Source: an uncultured Pelagibacteraceae bacterium (GTDB lineage Bacteria; Pseudomonadota; Alphaproteobacteria; Pelagibacterales; Pelagibacteraceae). From it: DNA of 58,061 nucleotides. Both the position numbers and the translations under genes were made by a program. How positions within the stretch are numbered: the stretch's first letter is position 1; every line of letters starts with the position of its first letter. Location of the stretch: contig CACKGK010000008.1 of NCBI GenBank assembly GCA_902599665.1, positions 1 through 58,061 of the forward strand, written 5' to 3'. Below are positions 39,397 to 48,074 of the stretch, piece after piece. The notes below the pieces were generated by a model, which made no database searches, had not been told where the DNA came from, and saw nothing but the letters and a program-made list of their open reading frames with translations.

Positions 39397-40059
39397 TTAT
39401 GAGTTTTTTAATAACCTTATTTCTTTTAAAAATAAAGAGAGATTTTCAATTTTATAGTCAATATAGTCTTTATCAGATTCTTTTTTACCCCAATATTCAT
39501 TATTGATTAGCCAGACTGTCGTAGCTCCTCTTTCTTTACCAATTGACAAGTTTTTTGCAATATCTTCAATATAAATTGTTTCTTTTGGGTCAATATCAAA
39601 TTTTTTTACCATCAGATCGAATGCTTTCGCTGCAGGTTTTGGGCTATATTCCGCATCAACTATATCAAATACATCCTCAAATAGATCATCAATACCCAAA
39701 TGTGTAGTTATATTATTAACATGCTCACTAGAACCATTGGTAAAAACGAATTTTCTTAAATCCAACTTCTCTATTTCACCTCTCAAAACAATGTCTTTTT
39801 CCATAAAAGATAGGTCAATGTCATGAACAAAATTTAAAAACTCTTTAGGAGGAATATCGTGATGTATCATTAATCCATTTAGACTTGTATTATATTTATG
39901 AAAGTAGTTAGTTTGTAATTTTTTAGCTTCGACTAAGTTAATTTTTAATTTTTCAGAAATGTATTGTGTCATTCTTTTACTAACTTGACCAAATACAGAT
40001 TCTAAATCCTGATAAAGAACACCATCACAATCAAATAAAATATTTTTTATATTTTTCAT
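39397..40059 (-). CDS. HAD-family hydrolase, pyrimidine 5'-nucleotidase type
   Basis: 220-aa haloacid dehalogenase superfamily phosphatase. Motif I is FDCDGVLYQD with nucleophile D9 and D11, motif II is FTNGSSEHV, and motif III/IV is PKPAAKAFDLMVKKF followed by YIEDIAKNL. It resembles the SDT1/PYNA-type pyrimidine 5'-nucleotidases that, as I recall, accompany argB/dapD in alphaproteobacteria. The true substrate is unproved. The start overlaps the argB stop by 4 bp. Confidence 0.85.
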   Translation of the reverse strand: MKNIKNILFDCDGVLYQDLESVFGQVSKRMTQYISEKLKINLVEAKKLQTNYFHKYNTSLNGLMIHHDIPPKEFLNFVHDIDLSFMEKDIVLRGEIEKLDLRKFVFTNGSSEHVNNITTHLGIDDLFEDVFDIVDAEYSPKPAAKAFDLMVKKFDIDPKETIYIEDIAKNLSIGKERGATTVWLINNEYWGKKESDKDYIDYKIENLSLFLKEIRLLKNS

Positions 40060-40904
40060 TTTCTTATTAATGTGCCAGCACCTTTATCTGAGAATAATTC
40101 AAAAAGAATTGAATGTTTTTTTCTTCCATCAATAATTCCGACACCTGTAACTCCATTCATTACTGCATCTAAGCAAGTGTTGATTTTAGGAATCATGCCC
40201 TCTGTTATAATTTCATTATTTATCATCTCTAAAATTTCAGATGATGTAATTTCCCCAATGAGTTTTTTTTCTTTATCTAGTACACCTTCAACATTGGTCA
40301 TTAATAATAATCTTCTACATTTCAAAGATTTAGCTATAGCCCCAGCAGCTGTATCTCCGTTAATATTAAATGTTTGATTATCTTTACCTAACCCTAAAGG
40401 TGATATTATTGGAACTGAACTTAATTTTATTATATCTTTTATTATATTTGTATTGATTTTACTTGGCTTTCCAACGAATCCAAGTTCCTCTGTTTCTGGA
40501 ATAACTTCAATAACATTATTTTTTTTTGTGTTTATCGAGACTGCATTTGATCCTTTTTCAATTAAAGAATTAACAATGTCCTCGTTAAAATCAATAAGTA
40601 CATCTTCAACTATATTTATAATTTTTTCATCTGTAACCCTTAAACCTCTAATAAATTTTGATTGAATATTTGATTTTTCTAACTCTCTTTTAATTCTAGG
40701 GCCACCTCCGTGGACTATTATTATTGATAATCCTAACTTATTTAGAATACTTATATCTGAAATAAAATTGTTAAAAATATTTCTATCAATAAAAACGTTT
40801 CCTCCATATTTAATAACTATTAATTCATTTTTATATTTATCTATATATTTATTAACCTCTTCGATGGAAGGACCATCTTTTGGTACTATTTTTTCTATTT
40901 CCAT
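40056..40904 (-). CDS. argB: Acetylglutamate kinase
   Basis: Second step of arginine synthesis, 282 aa, amino-acid kinase fold. It has the ATP-binding start VIKYGGNVF, the GGG loop IIVHGGGPRIKRELEK, the NAG-binding segment RGLRVTDE, NINGDTAAGAIAKSL, and a C-terminal GMIPKINTCLDAVMNGV. The initial helix (IEEVNKYIDKYKNEL) is of the kind seen in arginine-inhibitable hexameric enzymes, so feedback control is plausible. It begins 5 bp after yidC, where many alphaproteobacteria have engB. Confidence 0.97.
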   Translation of the reverse strand: MEIEKIVPKDGPSIEEVNKYIDKYKNELIVIKYGGNVFIDRNIFNNFISDISILNKLGLSIIIVHGGGPRIKRELEKSNIQSKFIRGLRVTDEKIINIVEDVLIDFNEDIVNSLIEKGSNAVSINTKKNNVIEVIPETEELGFVGKPSKINTNIIKDIIKLSSVPIISPLGLGKDNQTFNINGDTAAGAIAKSLKCRRLLLMTNVEGVLDKEKKLIGEITSSEILEMINNEIITEGMIPKINTCLDAVMNGVTGVGIIDGRKKHSILFELFSDKGAGTLIRK

Positions 40905-40909
40905 TTCTA

Positions 40910-42592
40910 TTATACAGTTTTGACAGTCGTTCTTTTGATTATTATGTACTGTTGTGCCATTGTTAATATATTATTTATAGTCCAGTAAATAACTAGTCCT
41001 GCTGGGAAAGGAGCTAGTATTACAGTCAAAAATAATGGAAAGAACATAAATATTTTTGCTTGAACAGGATCGGGAGGTGTTGGATTTAGTTTTTGTTGCA
41101 TCCACATTGAAACACCCATTAAGCATGGCCATACACCTATTAGTAAAAAAGAAGGAGGATCCCATGGAATTAGTCCAAATAAATTAAATATGGATGTAGG
41201 ATCTCTTTCACTTAAATCTTTTATCCAACCAAAAAATGGCTGATGTCTCATCTCAATTGTTACAAACAAAACTTTATAAATTGCAAAGAAAAAAGGTATC
41301 TGTATAAAAATTGGAAGACATCCACTTATTGGATTGACTTTTTCTCTTTTATATAATGCCATCATTTCTTGTTGGAGTTTCATTTTATCCTCTTTATGCA
41401 ACTCTTTTAGTCTTGTCATTTCTGGCTGCAGAACTTTCATTTTAGCCATTGACCTAAATGAGTAATTTGCAAGTGGAAAAAAAGCTAATCTTATACAAGC
41501 GGTTATCATTATAATTGCTATTCCAAAATTGCCAGCTAGATTAAAGAAATATTGAATTGCAAAGAATAAAGGTTTGACAATGAAGTAAAACCATCCCCAA
41601 TCAATTGCTAAATCAAACTTATTGATATTTTCACTCTCAGCATATCCATCAATAACGTTTACTTCTTTTGCTGCAATTATTACCCTAATTGAATTACTTT
41701 TTGTCTCGTTTGCGCCAACTTCTGTTGCATTAGTCTCAATAAAATTCGCTCTGAACTTATTTTTGTAATCAAAGTCAGATCTAAAACTTTTATCTTTTTC
41801 GGGTATAAGACTAGTAAGCCAATACTTATCAGTTATACCTAGCCATCCAGATTGTGCATTCTTGGAATATTTTTTTTCCTCAATATCGTCATAATCCTCC
41901 TCAACTAATTGATCATCAAAAACTCCAATTAAACCTTCATGCAAAATATAAAAATTAGTTACATCAGGGGCCACATTCCTAATAATTTGTCCATATGGAT
42001 AAAAGTTATAAGTTTTATCCGAACTATTAATTATCGTTTGTTTGATGTTAAAAAGATATTGTTTATCTATACTTATTTCTTTTAAGAATTTAATATTTTG
42101 ACTGTTAGTCCAACTTAATATTACTGGTGAACTAGGCGTGAGTTTGTTACTTCCTTCAACGCTCCAAAGAGATTTTGAGTTTGGTAAATCAATATTTTTG
42201 TTGGTAGTTGCCCATCCAGTCTCTACATAATATCCATTATCAGACTGTTTAGGATTTAATAAGATTACATTATCATCTCCATTTAAAGTATTTGTATAAT
42301 TTTTAAAAGTTAAGTCGTCTATTGAAGACCCTATTAATGAAATTGAGCCTCTAATTTTATCATTTTCAAAAAGAACTCTTTCATTTTTTTTTAAAGCATC
42401 ATTTCTAGATATTTTAATTGTTTCCTCTTCCTGAACTAATGATGGTGCATCCGTTGAAGAATTTTCACTGGTAATTTTTTTGTCATTAGAAATATCTTTT
42501 TGGTCTACTACTGCTGGAGCGAAAAATAGACTATAGAGTATAATTACGGCTGCACTCAGAGATATTGCGGCAATTACATTTTTTGTATCCAT
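40910..42592 (-). CDS. yidC: Membrane protein insertase YidC
   Basis: 560-aa inner-membrane insertase. TM1 is at ~8-26 (VIAAISLSAAVIILYSLFF), then the large periplasmic beta domain (~70-320), then the conserved core of five TM segments from ~345 including the cytoplasmic hairpin (MTRLKELHKEDKMKLQQEMMALYKREKVNP) and SGCLPIFIQIPFFFAIYKVLF. The usual substrate-groove Arg fits the FRSMAKMKVLQPEM area. It sits in the rpmH-rnpA-yidD-yidC order, 3 bp after yidD. Confidence 0.97.
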   Translation of the reverse strand: MDTKNVIAAISLSAAVIILYSLFFAPAVVDQKDISNDKKITSENSSTDAPSLVQEEETIKISRNDALKKNERVLFENDKIRGSISLIGSSIDDLTFKNYTNTLNGDDNVILLNPKQSDNGYYVETGWATTNKNIDLPNSKSLWSVEGSNKLTPSSPVILSWTNSQNIKFLKEISIDKQYLFNIKQTIINSSDKTYNFYPYGQIIRNVAPDVTNFYILHEGLIGVFDDQLVEEDYDDIEEKKYSKNAQSGWLGITDKYWLTSLIPEKDKSFRSDFDYKNKFRANFIETNATEVGANETKSNSIRVIIAAKEVNVIDGYAESENINKFDLAIDWGWFYFIVKPLFFAIQYFFNLAGNFGIAIIMITACIRLAFFPLANYSFRSMAKMKVLQPEMTRLKELHKEDKMKLQQEMMALYKREKVNPISGCLPIFIQIPFFFAIYKVLFVTIEMRHQPFFGWIKDLSERDPTSIFNLFGLIPWDPPSFLLIGVWPCLMGVSMWMQQKLNPTPPDPVQAKIFMFFPLFLTVILAPFPAGLVIYWTINNILTMAQQYIIIKRTTVKTV

Positions 42593-42595
42593 AAA

Positions 42596-42838
42596 TTACT
42601 TTTTCTTTTTAACTGGATCAAATCCTTCTCCACCACCCAAAATTTTTATCGGATGACAACTAAGTATTCTTTTAAATCCATTAATACTACCTTTTAAAAT
42701 TCCATTCTCTTTTATGTTTTCAATAAAATAATCAGAACATGTTGGAAGATATCTGCAATTATTACCTAGATACGGAGATATAAGTATTTGATAAAACCTT
42801 ATAATCTTAATCATTAAAAATTTAATAAAATTGGTCAT
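42596..42838 (-). CDS. yidD: Membrane protein insertion efficiency factor YidD
   Basis: 80-aa membrane-associated protein. An amphipathic or hydrophobic start (IRFYQILISPYLGNNCRY) is followed by the signature YLPTCSDYFIENIKENG and the late CHPIKILGGGEGFDPVKKKK. It helps YidC-dependent insertion. It overlaps rnpA by 4 bp and precedes yidC by 3 bp. Confidence 0.96.
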   Translation of the reverse strand: MTNFIKFLMIKIIRFYQILISPYLGNNCRYLPTCSDYFIENIKENGILKGSINGFKRILSCHPIKILGGGEGFDPVKKKK

Positions 42839-43176
42839 TTAATTTTTTTAAAGTCTTCTAGTGTTGCATTTTTTATTGTTTCATAAGGATCTTTGCTAAC
42901 AGATATTCTTGCAATCAATAAGTAACAGTAATTTAGATTAATGTTAATTGATTTTACAGCTTCGTTCATAATATTTCTTAGTCTTCTTTTAATTCTGTTT
43001 CTTGTTACTGCATTTCCAATTTTCTTTTTGGCTACAAAACTAATATTTAATCTATTATTATTTTTATCAGAAAGTTTTTTAAAGAAAATTGTTAAGTATT
43101 TATTAGAAATTTTTTTTCCACTCAGAATAGACTTAAAATCCTCATTTTTAGAAAGGCTAACAATCTTGTTTTTCAT
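42835..43176 (-). CDS. rnpA: Ribonuclease P protein component
   Basis: 113-aa basic protein subunit of RNase P, which matures tRNA 5' ends. Seen: LSKNEDFKSILSGKKISNKYLTIFF, SFVAKKKIGNAVTRNRIKRRLRNIMNE (the conserved RNR basic helix) and the C-terminal strand YCYLLIARISVSKDPYETIKN. The ATG overlaps the rpmH TAA by one base. No RNA component (rnpB) is seen in the window. Confidence 0.96.
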   Translation of the reverse strand: MKNKIVSLSKNEDFKSILSGKKISNKYLTIFFKKLSDKNNNRLNISFVAKKKIGNAVTRNRIKRRLRNIMNEAVKSININLNYCYLLIARISVSKDPYETIKNATLEDFKKIK

Positions 43177-43313
43177 TAAGCGTTTGTTAATTTTTTTCTT
43201 CCTTTAGCTCTTCTTCTTTTTAATACTTTTCTTCCACCCTTTGTCTTTTTTTTAGCTCTAAAGCCAACAGCCTTTTTTCTTTTTCTATTACTTGGTTGAT
43301 ATGTACGTTTCAT
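43176..43313 (-). CDS. rpmH: Large ribosomal subunit protein bL34
   Basis: 45-aa protein read from the complement of 43313-43176. It starts [20 protein letters not shown] and ends [11 protein letters not shown], the typical L34 sequence with its Arg/Lys run. It is the first gene of the minus-strand run rpmH-rnpA-yidD-yidC. The stop overlaps the rnpA start (TAATG). An 82-bp divergent spacer separates it from the VTT-domain gene. Confidence 0.97.
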   Translation of the reverse strand: MKRTYQPSNRKRKKAVGFRAKKKTKGGRKVLKRRRAKGRKKLTNA

Positions 43314-43371
43314 TGTTGTTAAATAAATGTTAAATTTCGGTAGTTATACAAATATATATATATAAGTACAG

Positions 43372-43395
43372 TGATTTTTAATAAGTTAAAAATCA
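43372..43395. promoter_or_regulatory. 10-bp inverted repeat touching the VTT gene start codon
   Basis: TGATTTTTAA (43372-43381) and TTAAAAATCA (43386-43395) are perfect inverted repeats around the loop TAAG, ending on the base before the ATG at 43396. On the plus strand an RNA hairpin here would crowd the ribosome site of the VTT gene. On the minus strand the dyad lies 59 bp upstream of the rpmH start, in its likely promoter. It could be an operator or an RNA hairpin; the stem is only 20% GC. Confidence 0.4.
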
Positions 43396-44115
43396 ATGAA
43401 TAGAGAAAAAAAAATTAAACTATTTTTAGGCTCTGCCTACATTTTGATAGTATGTGTTTTTTTATTGATTTTTTTTAACAACTTTTCCTTTCAGGATTTC
43501 TCAAGTTATGAATTAATAAGAGAAAATAGAGAAGTTTTAGAGAATATTAAAAATAGTAATATTTTTTTATCAAGTATTATTTTTTTAATAGGTACCATAG
43601 TCTGGGTCCTCCTATTGGGCTTTGGATCACCAGTATTTCTAGTCGGCGGTTTTATTTTTGGTAAGTGGTTAGGAACTTTACTAGTGGTTTTTGGATTATC
43701 TATTGGTGCAACATTTCTTTATATTTTTGCAAACTATTTTTTAAAAGATTTAGTTGAGAAAAAATTTTCATCTCGTTTTAGCAATTTTACTGAGAAGTTT
43801 AAAAAGAATGAGTTTGTTTTTTTTCTCATCTATAGATTTGTAGGTGGCATTCCTTTTTTCATTTCAAATATTTTACCTACAATATTTAATGTTAAGGTTA
43901 GAAATTTCTTTCTAGGATCAATAATTGGCATGACCCCACAATTATTTGTTGGAGCATCTCTTGGTGCTGGTTTGAGTAAGATATTGGAGGAAAACTCTGA
44001 AGCACCAAGTATTTTAGAATTAATTTTTTCTCCTGATATTTATTTACCAATTCTGGGAATTATTATTTTAGTTATAATTGGGTTTTTGCTAAAAAAAAAT
44101 TTTTATACAAAATAA
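43396..44115 (+). CDS. TVP38/TMEM64 (VTT-domain) membrane protein
   Basis: 239-aa polytopic inner-membrane protein of the SNARE-associated/VTT group related to DedA. TM1 at ~9-27; the core VTT domain at ~60-200 includes GFGSPVFLVGGFIFGKWLGT, the family FLIYRFVGGIPFFISNILP with the conserved Arg and Pro, and GMTPQLFVGASLGAGL. Members are thought to act as lipid scramblases or proton-coupled lipid carriers; the substrate here is unknown. The start codon touches an inverted repeat. Confidence 0.88.
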   Translation: MNREKKIKLFLGSAYILIVCVFLLIFFNNFSFQDFSSYELIRENREVLENIKNSNIFLSSIIFLIGTIVWVLLLGFGSPVFLVGGFIFGKWLGTLLVVFGLSIGATFLYIFANYFLKDLVEKKFSSRFSNFTEKFKKNEFVFFLIYRFVGGIPFFISNILPTIFNVKVRNFFLGSIIGMTPQLFVGASLGAGLSKILEENSEAPSILELIFSPDIYLPILGIIILVIIGFLLKKNFYTK

Positions 44116-44118
44116 TAG

Positions 44119-44192
44119 TGGTGCCCCCATCCAGAATTGAACTGGAAACTCATCCTTACCATGGATGTGTTATACCATTTAACTATAGGGGC
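44119..44192 (-). tRNA. tRNA-Thr(GGT)
   Basis: On the complement: acceptor GCCCCTA pairs with TGGGGGC (with one U-G), discriminator A, encoded CCA at 44121-44119. The D-arm is GTTAAATGGTATAAC; anticodon stem CATCC/GGATG encloses ATGGTAA, giving anticodon GGT, which reads ACC/ACU. The T-arm is TCCAG-TTCAATT-CTGGA. It lies 3 bp downstream of the VTT gene, antisense to it. Confidence 0.95.
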
Positions 44193-44287
44193 AATAAATA
44201 ACTCAAATTAGTGTATAAATTAAATTTATTCAAATTATTGCCTTAATTTTTTTCAAAAATAAGCTATATCTTGTTGAGGAAAATGTT

Positions 44288-44485
44288 ATGGGAATTCATT
44301 ACACATACGGTGCTAACAAAAATGCAAAGCTCATGGAAAAAAAAGCAAAAAGAGAGAAAAAGCTTGCTGATAAAAGAGCAAAAAAACAGGTGAAAAGTGG
44401 TCCAATTAAAACTGACGAAAATAATGCAATTCCTCTTGATCAAGTGATAACGCTTGATCATCTCACAAATCCTGACAAAAAATAA
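44288..44485 (+). CDS. Small lysine-rich protein, unrecognised
   Basis: 65 aa, starting MGIHYTYGANKNAKLMEKKAKREKK in outline. It has a good Shine-Dalgarno (GAGGA at 44276-44280, 7 bp before ATG), which is stronger than at most genes here. The middle is a basic helix of alternating Lys and Ala/Glu (~15-35), followed by a polar tail with PLDQVITLDHLTNPDKK. No Cys, no TM segment. No family is recognised. It is 3 bp upstream of a 34-codon basic ORF that overlaps dcd, so all three are probably one transcript. Confidence 0.7.
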   Translation: MGIHYTYGANKNAKLMEKKAKREKKLADKRAKKQVKSGPIKTDENNAIPLDQVITLDHLTNPDKK

Positions 44486-44488
44486 ATA

Positions 44489-44593
44489 ATGAGTCCAAAA
44501 AAGAATAATTTAAGTAAACTCGAGCTTGCATTGAGAAAAAATTTGAAGAAAAGAAAAGAATTCCAAAAAAAAACAAAGAAAAAAAATAAGTAA
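44489..44593 (+). CDS. 34-residue basic peptide overlapping dcd
   Basis: Short ORF of 34 codons: ATG at 44489, TAA at 44591-44593. The peptide begins [20 protein letters not shown] and ends [14 protein letters not shown], so it is almost half Lys/Arg with a probable amphipathic helix. It starts 3 bp after the 65-aa gene, and its TAA shares a base with the dcd ATG (TAATG), the same junction style as authentic neighbours. That spacing, not homology, supports it as a gene. It may bind nucleic acid (inference). Confidence 0.6.
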   Translation: MSPKKNNLSKLELALRKNLKKRKEFQKKTKKKNK

Positions 44594-45147
44594 TGTCAGT
44601 TCAATCTGATAAGTGGATTATAGAAATGGCTAGAGATAAAAATATGATCTCACCTTTTGAGGACAAACAAGTTAGGGGAAATAAAATATCATTTGGTGTA
44701 TCGTCATATGGTTATGATGCTCGTGTGTCTGATGAATTTAAAATTTTTACTAATGTAAATTCTGAGATTGTAGATCCAAAAAATTTCAAATCCTCAAATT
44801 TTATTACTAAAAACTCATCTGAATGTATAATACCACCTAATTCGTTCGTATTGGCAAGGACTGTAGAATATTTCAAAATTCCAAAAAATGTTTTGGTTAT
44901 ATGTTTGGGAAAATCTACATATGCAAGATGTGGAATAATAGTTAATGTTACCCCTCTTGAGCCAGGCTGGGAAGGACATGTAACTCTAGAATTTTCAAAT
45001 ACAACTCCATTACCTGCAAAAATTTACGCCAATGAAGGCGTTGCACAATTTATTTTTATTAAAGGAAATGAAGACCCACTAGTTTCATATGCTGATAGAA
45101 ATGGAAAGTATCAGGGTCAAAAAGGAGTCACACTTCCGAAAATATAA
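44593..45147 (+). CDS. dcd: dCTP deaminase
   Basis: Converts dCTP to dUTP for dTMP synthesis, 184 aa. Family elements: [48 protein letters not shown] with the catalytic Glu (TLEFSN) and SxxAR-type residues; and [14 protein letters not shown]. Trimeric dUTPase fold. 2-bp gap to murA. Confidence 0.97.
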   Translation: MSVQSDKWIIEMARDKNMISPFEDKQVRGNKISFGVSSYGYDARVSDEFKIFTNVNSEIVDPKNFKSSNFITKNSSECIIPPNSFVLARTVEYFKIPKNVLVICLGKSTYARCGIIVNVTPLEPGWEGHVTLEFSNTTPLPAKIYANEGVAQFIFIKGNEDPLVSYADRNGKYQGQKGVTLPKI

Positions 45148-45149
45148 TA

Positions 45150-46412
45150 ATGCACAAATTTATTGTTAAAGGCCCTTGTAAAATAAAGGGTGAAATTTCA
45201 ATTTCAGGCTCCAAAAATGCGGCTTTGCCAATTTTAGCATCAACTATTTTATTCGAAAAAGAGGTTACTATAAAAAATTTACCACGTGTTAAAGATATTG
45301 ATACAATGCTTAATCTTTTAAAATCTCTTGGTTCAGTAATAAAATTCAGTAAAAATAAAAAAATTGTTAAAATAACAAAAAAAACAAAACAAAATTATTT
45401 TGCATCATATTCATTAGTGAGAACTATGAGGGCTGGTATATTGGTTCTCGGAGCGCTTGTTGCTAAGCATCAAAAATCTGTTACTTCTTTACCTGGTGGG
45501 TGCCTTATTGGTGCAAGACCTGTTAATTACCATTTAAATGCACTTAAAAAACTTGGAATGAAATATGAAATTAAAAAAGGTTATATTCATGCAAATACGA
45601 AAGGAAAATTAAAAGGTACAAAAATAAGATTTTCTAAAATTAGTGTTGGAGCGACTGAAAATACAATCATAGCTGCATGCTTAGCTAATGGTATTACAAT
45701 CCTTAGAAATTGTGCAATTGAACCAGAAATTATCGATTTAATAAATTTTTTAAAGTTAGGTGGCGCAAGGATAAAATTTATTGGTAAGCGAACTTTAAAA
45801 ATTGAAGGAGTTAAGTCTTTAGAAAGTGTTAGCTATTCTGTAATGCCAGATAGAATAGAAACAGGAACATTTTGTGTTGCCGCATGCTTAACAGGTGGCA
45901 AATTAAAGATTAAAAATTTTGACCCTAGATTAATTAAAACAGAATTGTCATTGTTAAAAAAAGTTGGAGCAAAAATTATAACATCTAAAAAACAAATTCT
46001 TATTTCAGGACCAAAAAAAATCAAAAATATAACTAACTTAGTTACTAAAGAATATCCAAGCTTTCCTACAGATTTACAAGCTCAGTTTATGGTTCTGCTT
46101 TGTAAGGCAAACGGAAAAAGTTTGATAACTGAAAGTATTTTTGAGAATAGATTTATGCATGTAGCTGAATTGAGAAGGTTAGGTGCTGATATTACAATTA
46201 AAAAAAACAAGGCTTTTATTTCTGGCAATACTGATTTTCAAGCTGCTGAATTGATGTCCAGTGACTTGAGAGCATCTGTTGCATTAGTTTTAGCCGCAAT
46301 TGTTGCAAAAGGATCGTCCACAATCAATAGAATCTATCATCTTGATAGAGGATATGAAAATATAGAAAATAAACTTCAAAAGGTTGGAGTAAATATTAAA
46401 CGGACACATTAA
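45150..46412 (+). CDS. murA: UDP-N-acetylglucosamine 1-carboxyvinyltransferase
   Basis: First committed step of peptidoglycan synthesis (enolpyruvyl transfer from PEP), 420 aa. It has SGSKNAALPILAST (the substrate-binding Lys-Asn) and the active-site loop PGGCLIGARPVNYH with the catalytic Cys targeted by fosfomycin. Later segments are PDRIETGTF, YPSFPTDLQAQFM, IFENRFMHVAELRRLGAD, and DLRASVALVLAA. TAATG overlap with the DUF2948 gene. Confidence 0.98.
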   Translation: MHKFIVKGPCKIKGEISISGSKNAALPILASTILFEKEVTIKNLPRVKDIDTMLNLLKSLGSVIKFSKNKKIVKITKKTKQNYFASYSLVRTMRAGILVLGALVAKHQKSVTSLPGGCLIGARPVNYHLNALKKLGMKYEIKKGYIHANTKGKLKGTKIRFSKISVGATENTIIAACLANGITILRNCAIEPEIIDLINFLKLGGARIKFIGKRTLKIEGVKSLESVSYSVMPDRIETGTFCVAACLTGGKLKIKNFDPRLIKTELSLLKKVGAKIITSKKQILISGPKKIKNITNLVTKEYPSFPTDLQAQFMVLLCKANGKSLITESIFENRFMHVAELRRLGADITIKKNKAFISGNTDFQAAELMSSDLRASVALVLAAIVAKGSSTINRIYHLDRGYENIENKLQKVGVNIKRTH

Positions 46413-46798
46413 TGGAAAATCAATATTTAAAAAAAATAATTGCACAATCGCCTGAAGATCTTCACATCATTTCTGCTTGTTGTTCCGAAGGGAAAGTAAA
46501 TATCAGTGACGTAAAATATCTAGCAAAAAATAAGATATTCCTGATTTCAATATCAAGATTTAGCAAAGAGGATGAACATAAAAAAAGGGAAATAAACAGT
46601 ATTATTAAATTTGAATTTATTAATTCATCAAAATCAAAGAATATAGACCAAAAAGATCCAAATCTTATATTAGAACTGATAACAATTGATATATTCAGGA
46701 AAGGTGAGAATTTTGAAATAAATATGTTATTTTCAAAAAATAGAATTATAACTCTCTCCGCTGAAGTAATTGAAGTAACATTAGAAGATCAAAAGTAA
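46412..46798 (+). CDS. DUF2948 family protein
   Basis: 128-aa protein of unknown function. Its beginning, ...LKKIIAQSPEDLHIISACCSEGKVNISDVKYLAKNKIF, and central ISRFSKEDE match the alphaproteobacterial family that, as I recall, is found between murA and hisD. Mixed alpha/beta by eye; no catalytic motif. The conserved position (overlapping murA by one base and 4 bp before hisD) is the strongest support. The family's function is not established to my knowledge. Confidence 0.75.
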   Translation: MENQYLKKIIAQSPEDLHIISACCSEGKVNISDVKYLAKNKIFLISISRFSKEDEHKKREINSIIKFEFINSSKSKNIDQKDPNLILELITIDIFRKGENFEINMLFSKNRIITLSAEVIEVTLEDQK

Positions 46799-46802
46799 AA
46801 AA

Positions 46803-48068
46803 ATGATAAAAGAGATTAATTGTAATAAAATAAACTATTTAGATACTTTATCAAAATTTTTAGATCTTAGAAGATCTGAAAAAAGAACTGAAAACAAAAT
46901 TATATCTAAAATTCTTAATGATATTAAGAAAAATAAATACAAAAGTCTCTTAAAATATGAAAAAAAATTTAGTAAAAATAATCAAATTAAACCGAGTATT
47001 GTTCAAATAGATTATTCAATTAATTCTTTAGATCCCAAGATTAAAAAAGCTATAGATTTTGCATACAAAAGAATTTTTAAGTTCCACCTAACACAAAAAA
47101 CTAAAAATATTTTTTATAAAGATAATTTAAATAACAAAATAGAATATAAGTTTGTTCCAATACAATCAGTTGGAATATATGTTCCAGCAAATTTACCATC
47201 TACTTTGTTAATGAATGCTATTCCGGCAAAAATAGCGGGTGTAAAAAGAATTGTACTAGCAAATCCAAAAAATAATGGAAAATTAAATCCTGCAGTTTTA
47301 TATGCAGCAAAAAAATTAGGAATTAATGAAATTTATTCAATGGGAGGCGCACAAGCTATAGGTAGTTTAGCTTATATTCAAAAAGTAAATAAAATTGTTG
47401 GTCCTGGCAATATCTTTGTTGCTGGTGCTAAAAGGCAAGTTTTTGGAGATGTAGGTATTGAGGGAATGATTGCAGGCCCATCTGAAATAACAATATTAGC
47501 AGATAGCAAAACTAGTTTAAATGAAGTTACCACATCTATGATTGGCCAGGCAGAACATGACTCAAATTCACAGTGTATATTAATTACCAAGGATTTAAAT
47601 TTGATTAAAAAATTTAAAAGAGATTTAGAATTAAAATTAAAACAGATACCAAGGCAAAGTATTGCCACTAAAAGTATAAAAAGTAATGGACTAATTTTAA
47701 AAGTATATAATGATAGACAAATTATTGATGCAATTAATGAGATAGCTCCTGAACACTTAGAAATAAATGTTGGCAATTATAAAAAGTATAAAGATAAAAT
47801 TGTTAATGCGGGAAGTATTTGTATAGGAAAATATTCCCCTATGGCATTAAGCGACTATGCTGTTGGGACAAATCATGTATTACCAACTAATGCATCAGCT
47901 AAATTTTCATCAGGGTTAAGTTTAAGTGAATTTTATAAAAAAATTAGCCTTATAACTCTTTCAAAAAAAGGTGTTGAGAAAATAGGAGAATACGCTACAC
48001 ATCTCGCTGAGTATGAAAAATTAAATGGTCATGCTTTGAGTATAAAATCAAGAATAAATAAGGAGTAA
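46803..48068 (+). CDS. hisD: Histidinol dehydrogenase
   Basis: Last two steps of histidine synthesis (L-histidinol to L-histidine), NAD+- and zinc-dependent, 421 aa. Motifs: PVQSVGIYVPAN-like (PIQSVGIYVPAN), GPGNIFVAGAKRQVFGDVGIEGMIAGPSE, the zinc and base residues in GQAEHDSNSQCILIT, PEHLEI, and GLSLSEFYKK. It lies away from hisG but only 3 kb from hisS-hisZ-hisG. Its 3' end carries the AGGAG Shine-Dalgarno used by infA. Confidence 0.98.
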   Translation: MIKEINCNKINYLDTLSKFLDLRRSEKRTENKIISKILNDIKKNKYKSLLKYEKKFSKNNQIKPSIVQIDYSINSLDPKIKKAIDFAYKRIFKFHLTQKTKNIFYKDNLNNKIEYKFVPIQSVGIYVPANLPSTLLMNAIPAKIAGVKRIVLANPKNNGKLNPAVLYAAKKLGINEIYSMGGAQAIGSLAYIQKVNKIVGPGNIFVAGAKRQVFGDVGIEGMIAGPSEITILADSKTSLNEVTTSMIGQAEHDSNSQCILITKDLNLIKKFKRDLELKLKQIPRQSIATKSIKSNGLILKVYNDRQIIDAINEIAPEHLEINVGNYKKYKDKIVNAGSICIGKYSPMALSDYAVGTNHVLPTNASAKFSSGLSLSEFYKKISLITLSKKGVEKIGEYATHLAEYEKLNGHALSIKSRINKE

Positions 48069-48074
48069 CAAAAT

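Noticed and set aside
40072..40377. Antisense open frame of 101 codons inside argB
   Set aside because: Fully overlapped by the clearly conserved acetylglutamate kinase; no Shine-Dalgarno or family features.
47378..47776. Antisense open frame of 132 codons inside hisD
   Set aside because: It lies wholly within the conserved hisD coding region, has an odd hydrophobic composition typical of antisense frames in AT-rich genes, and has no start signal.
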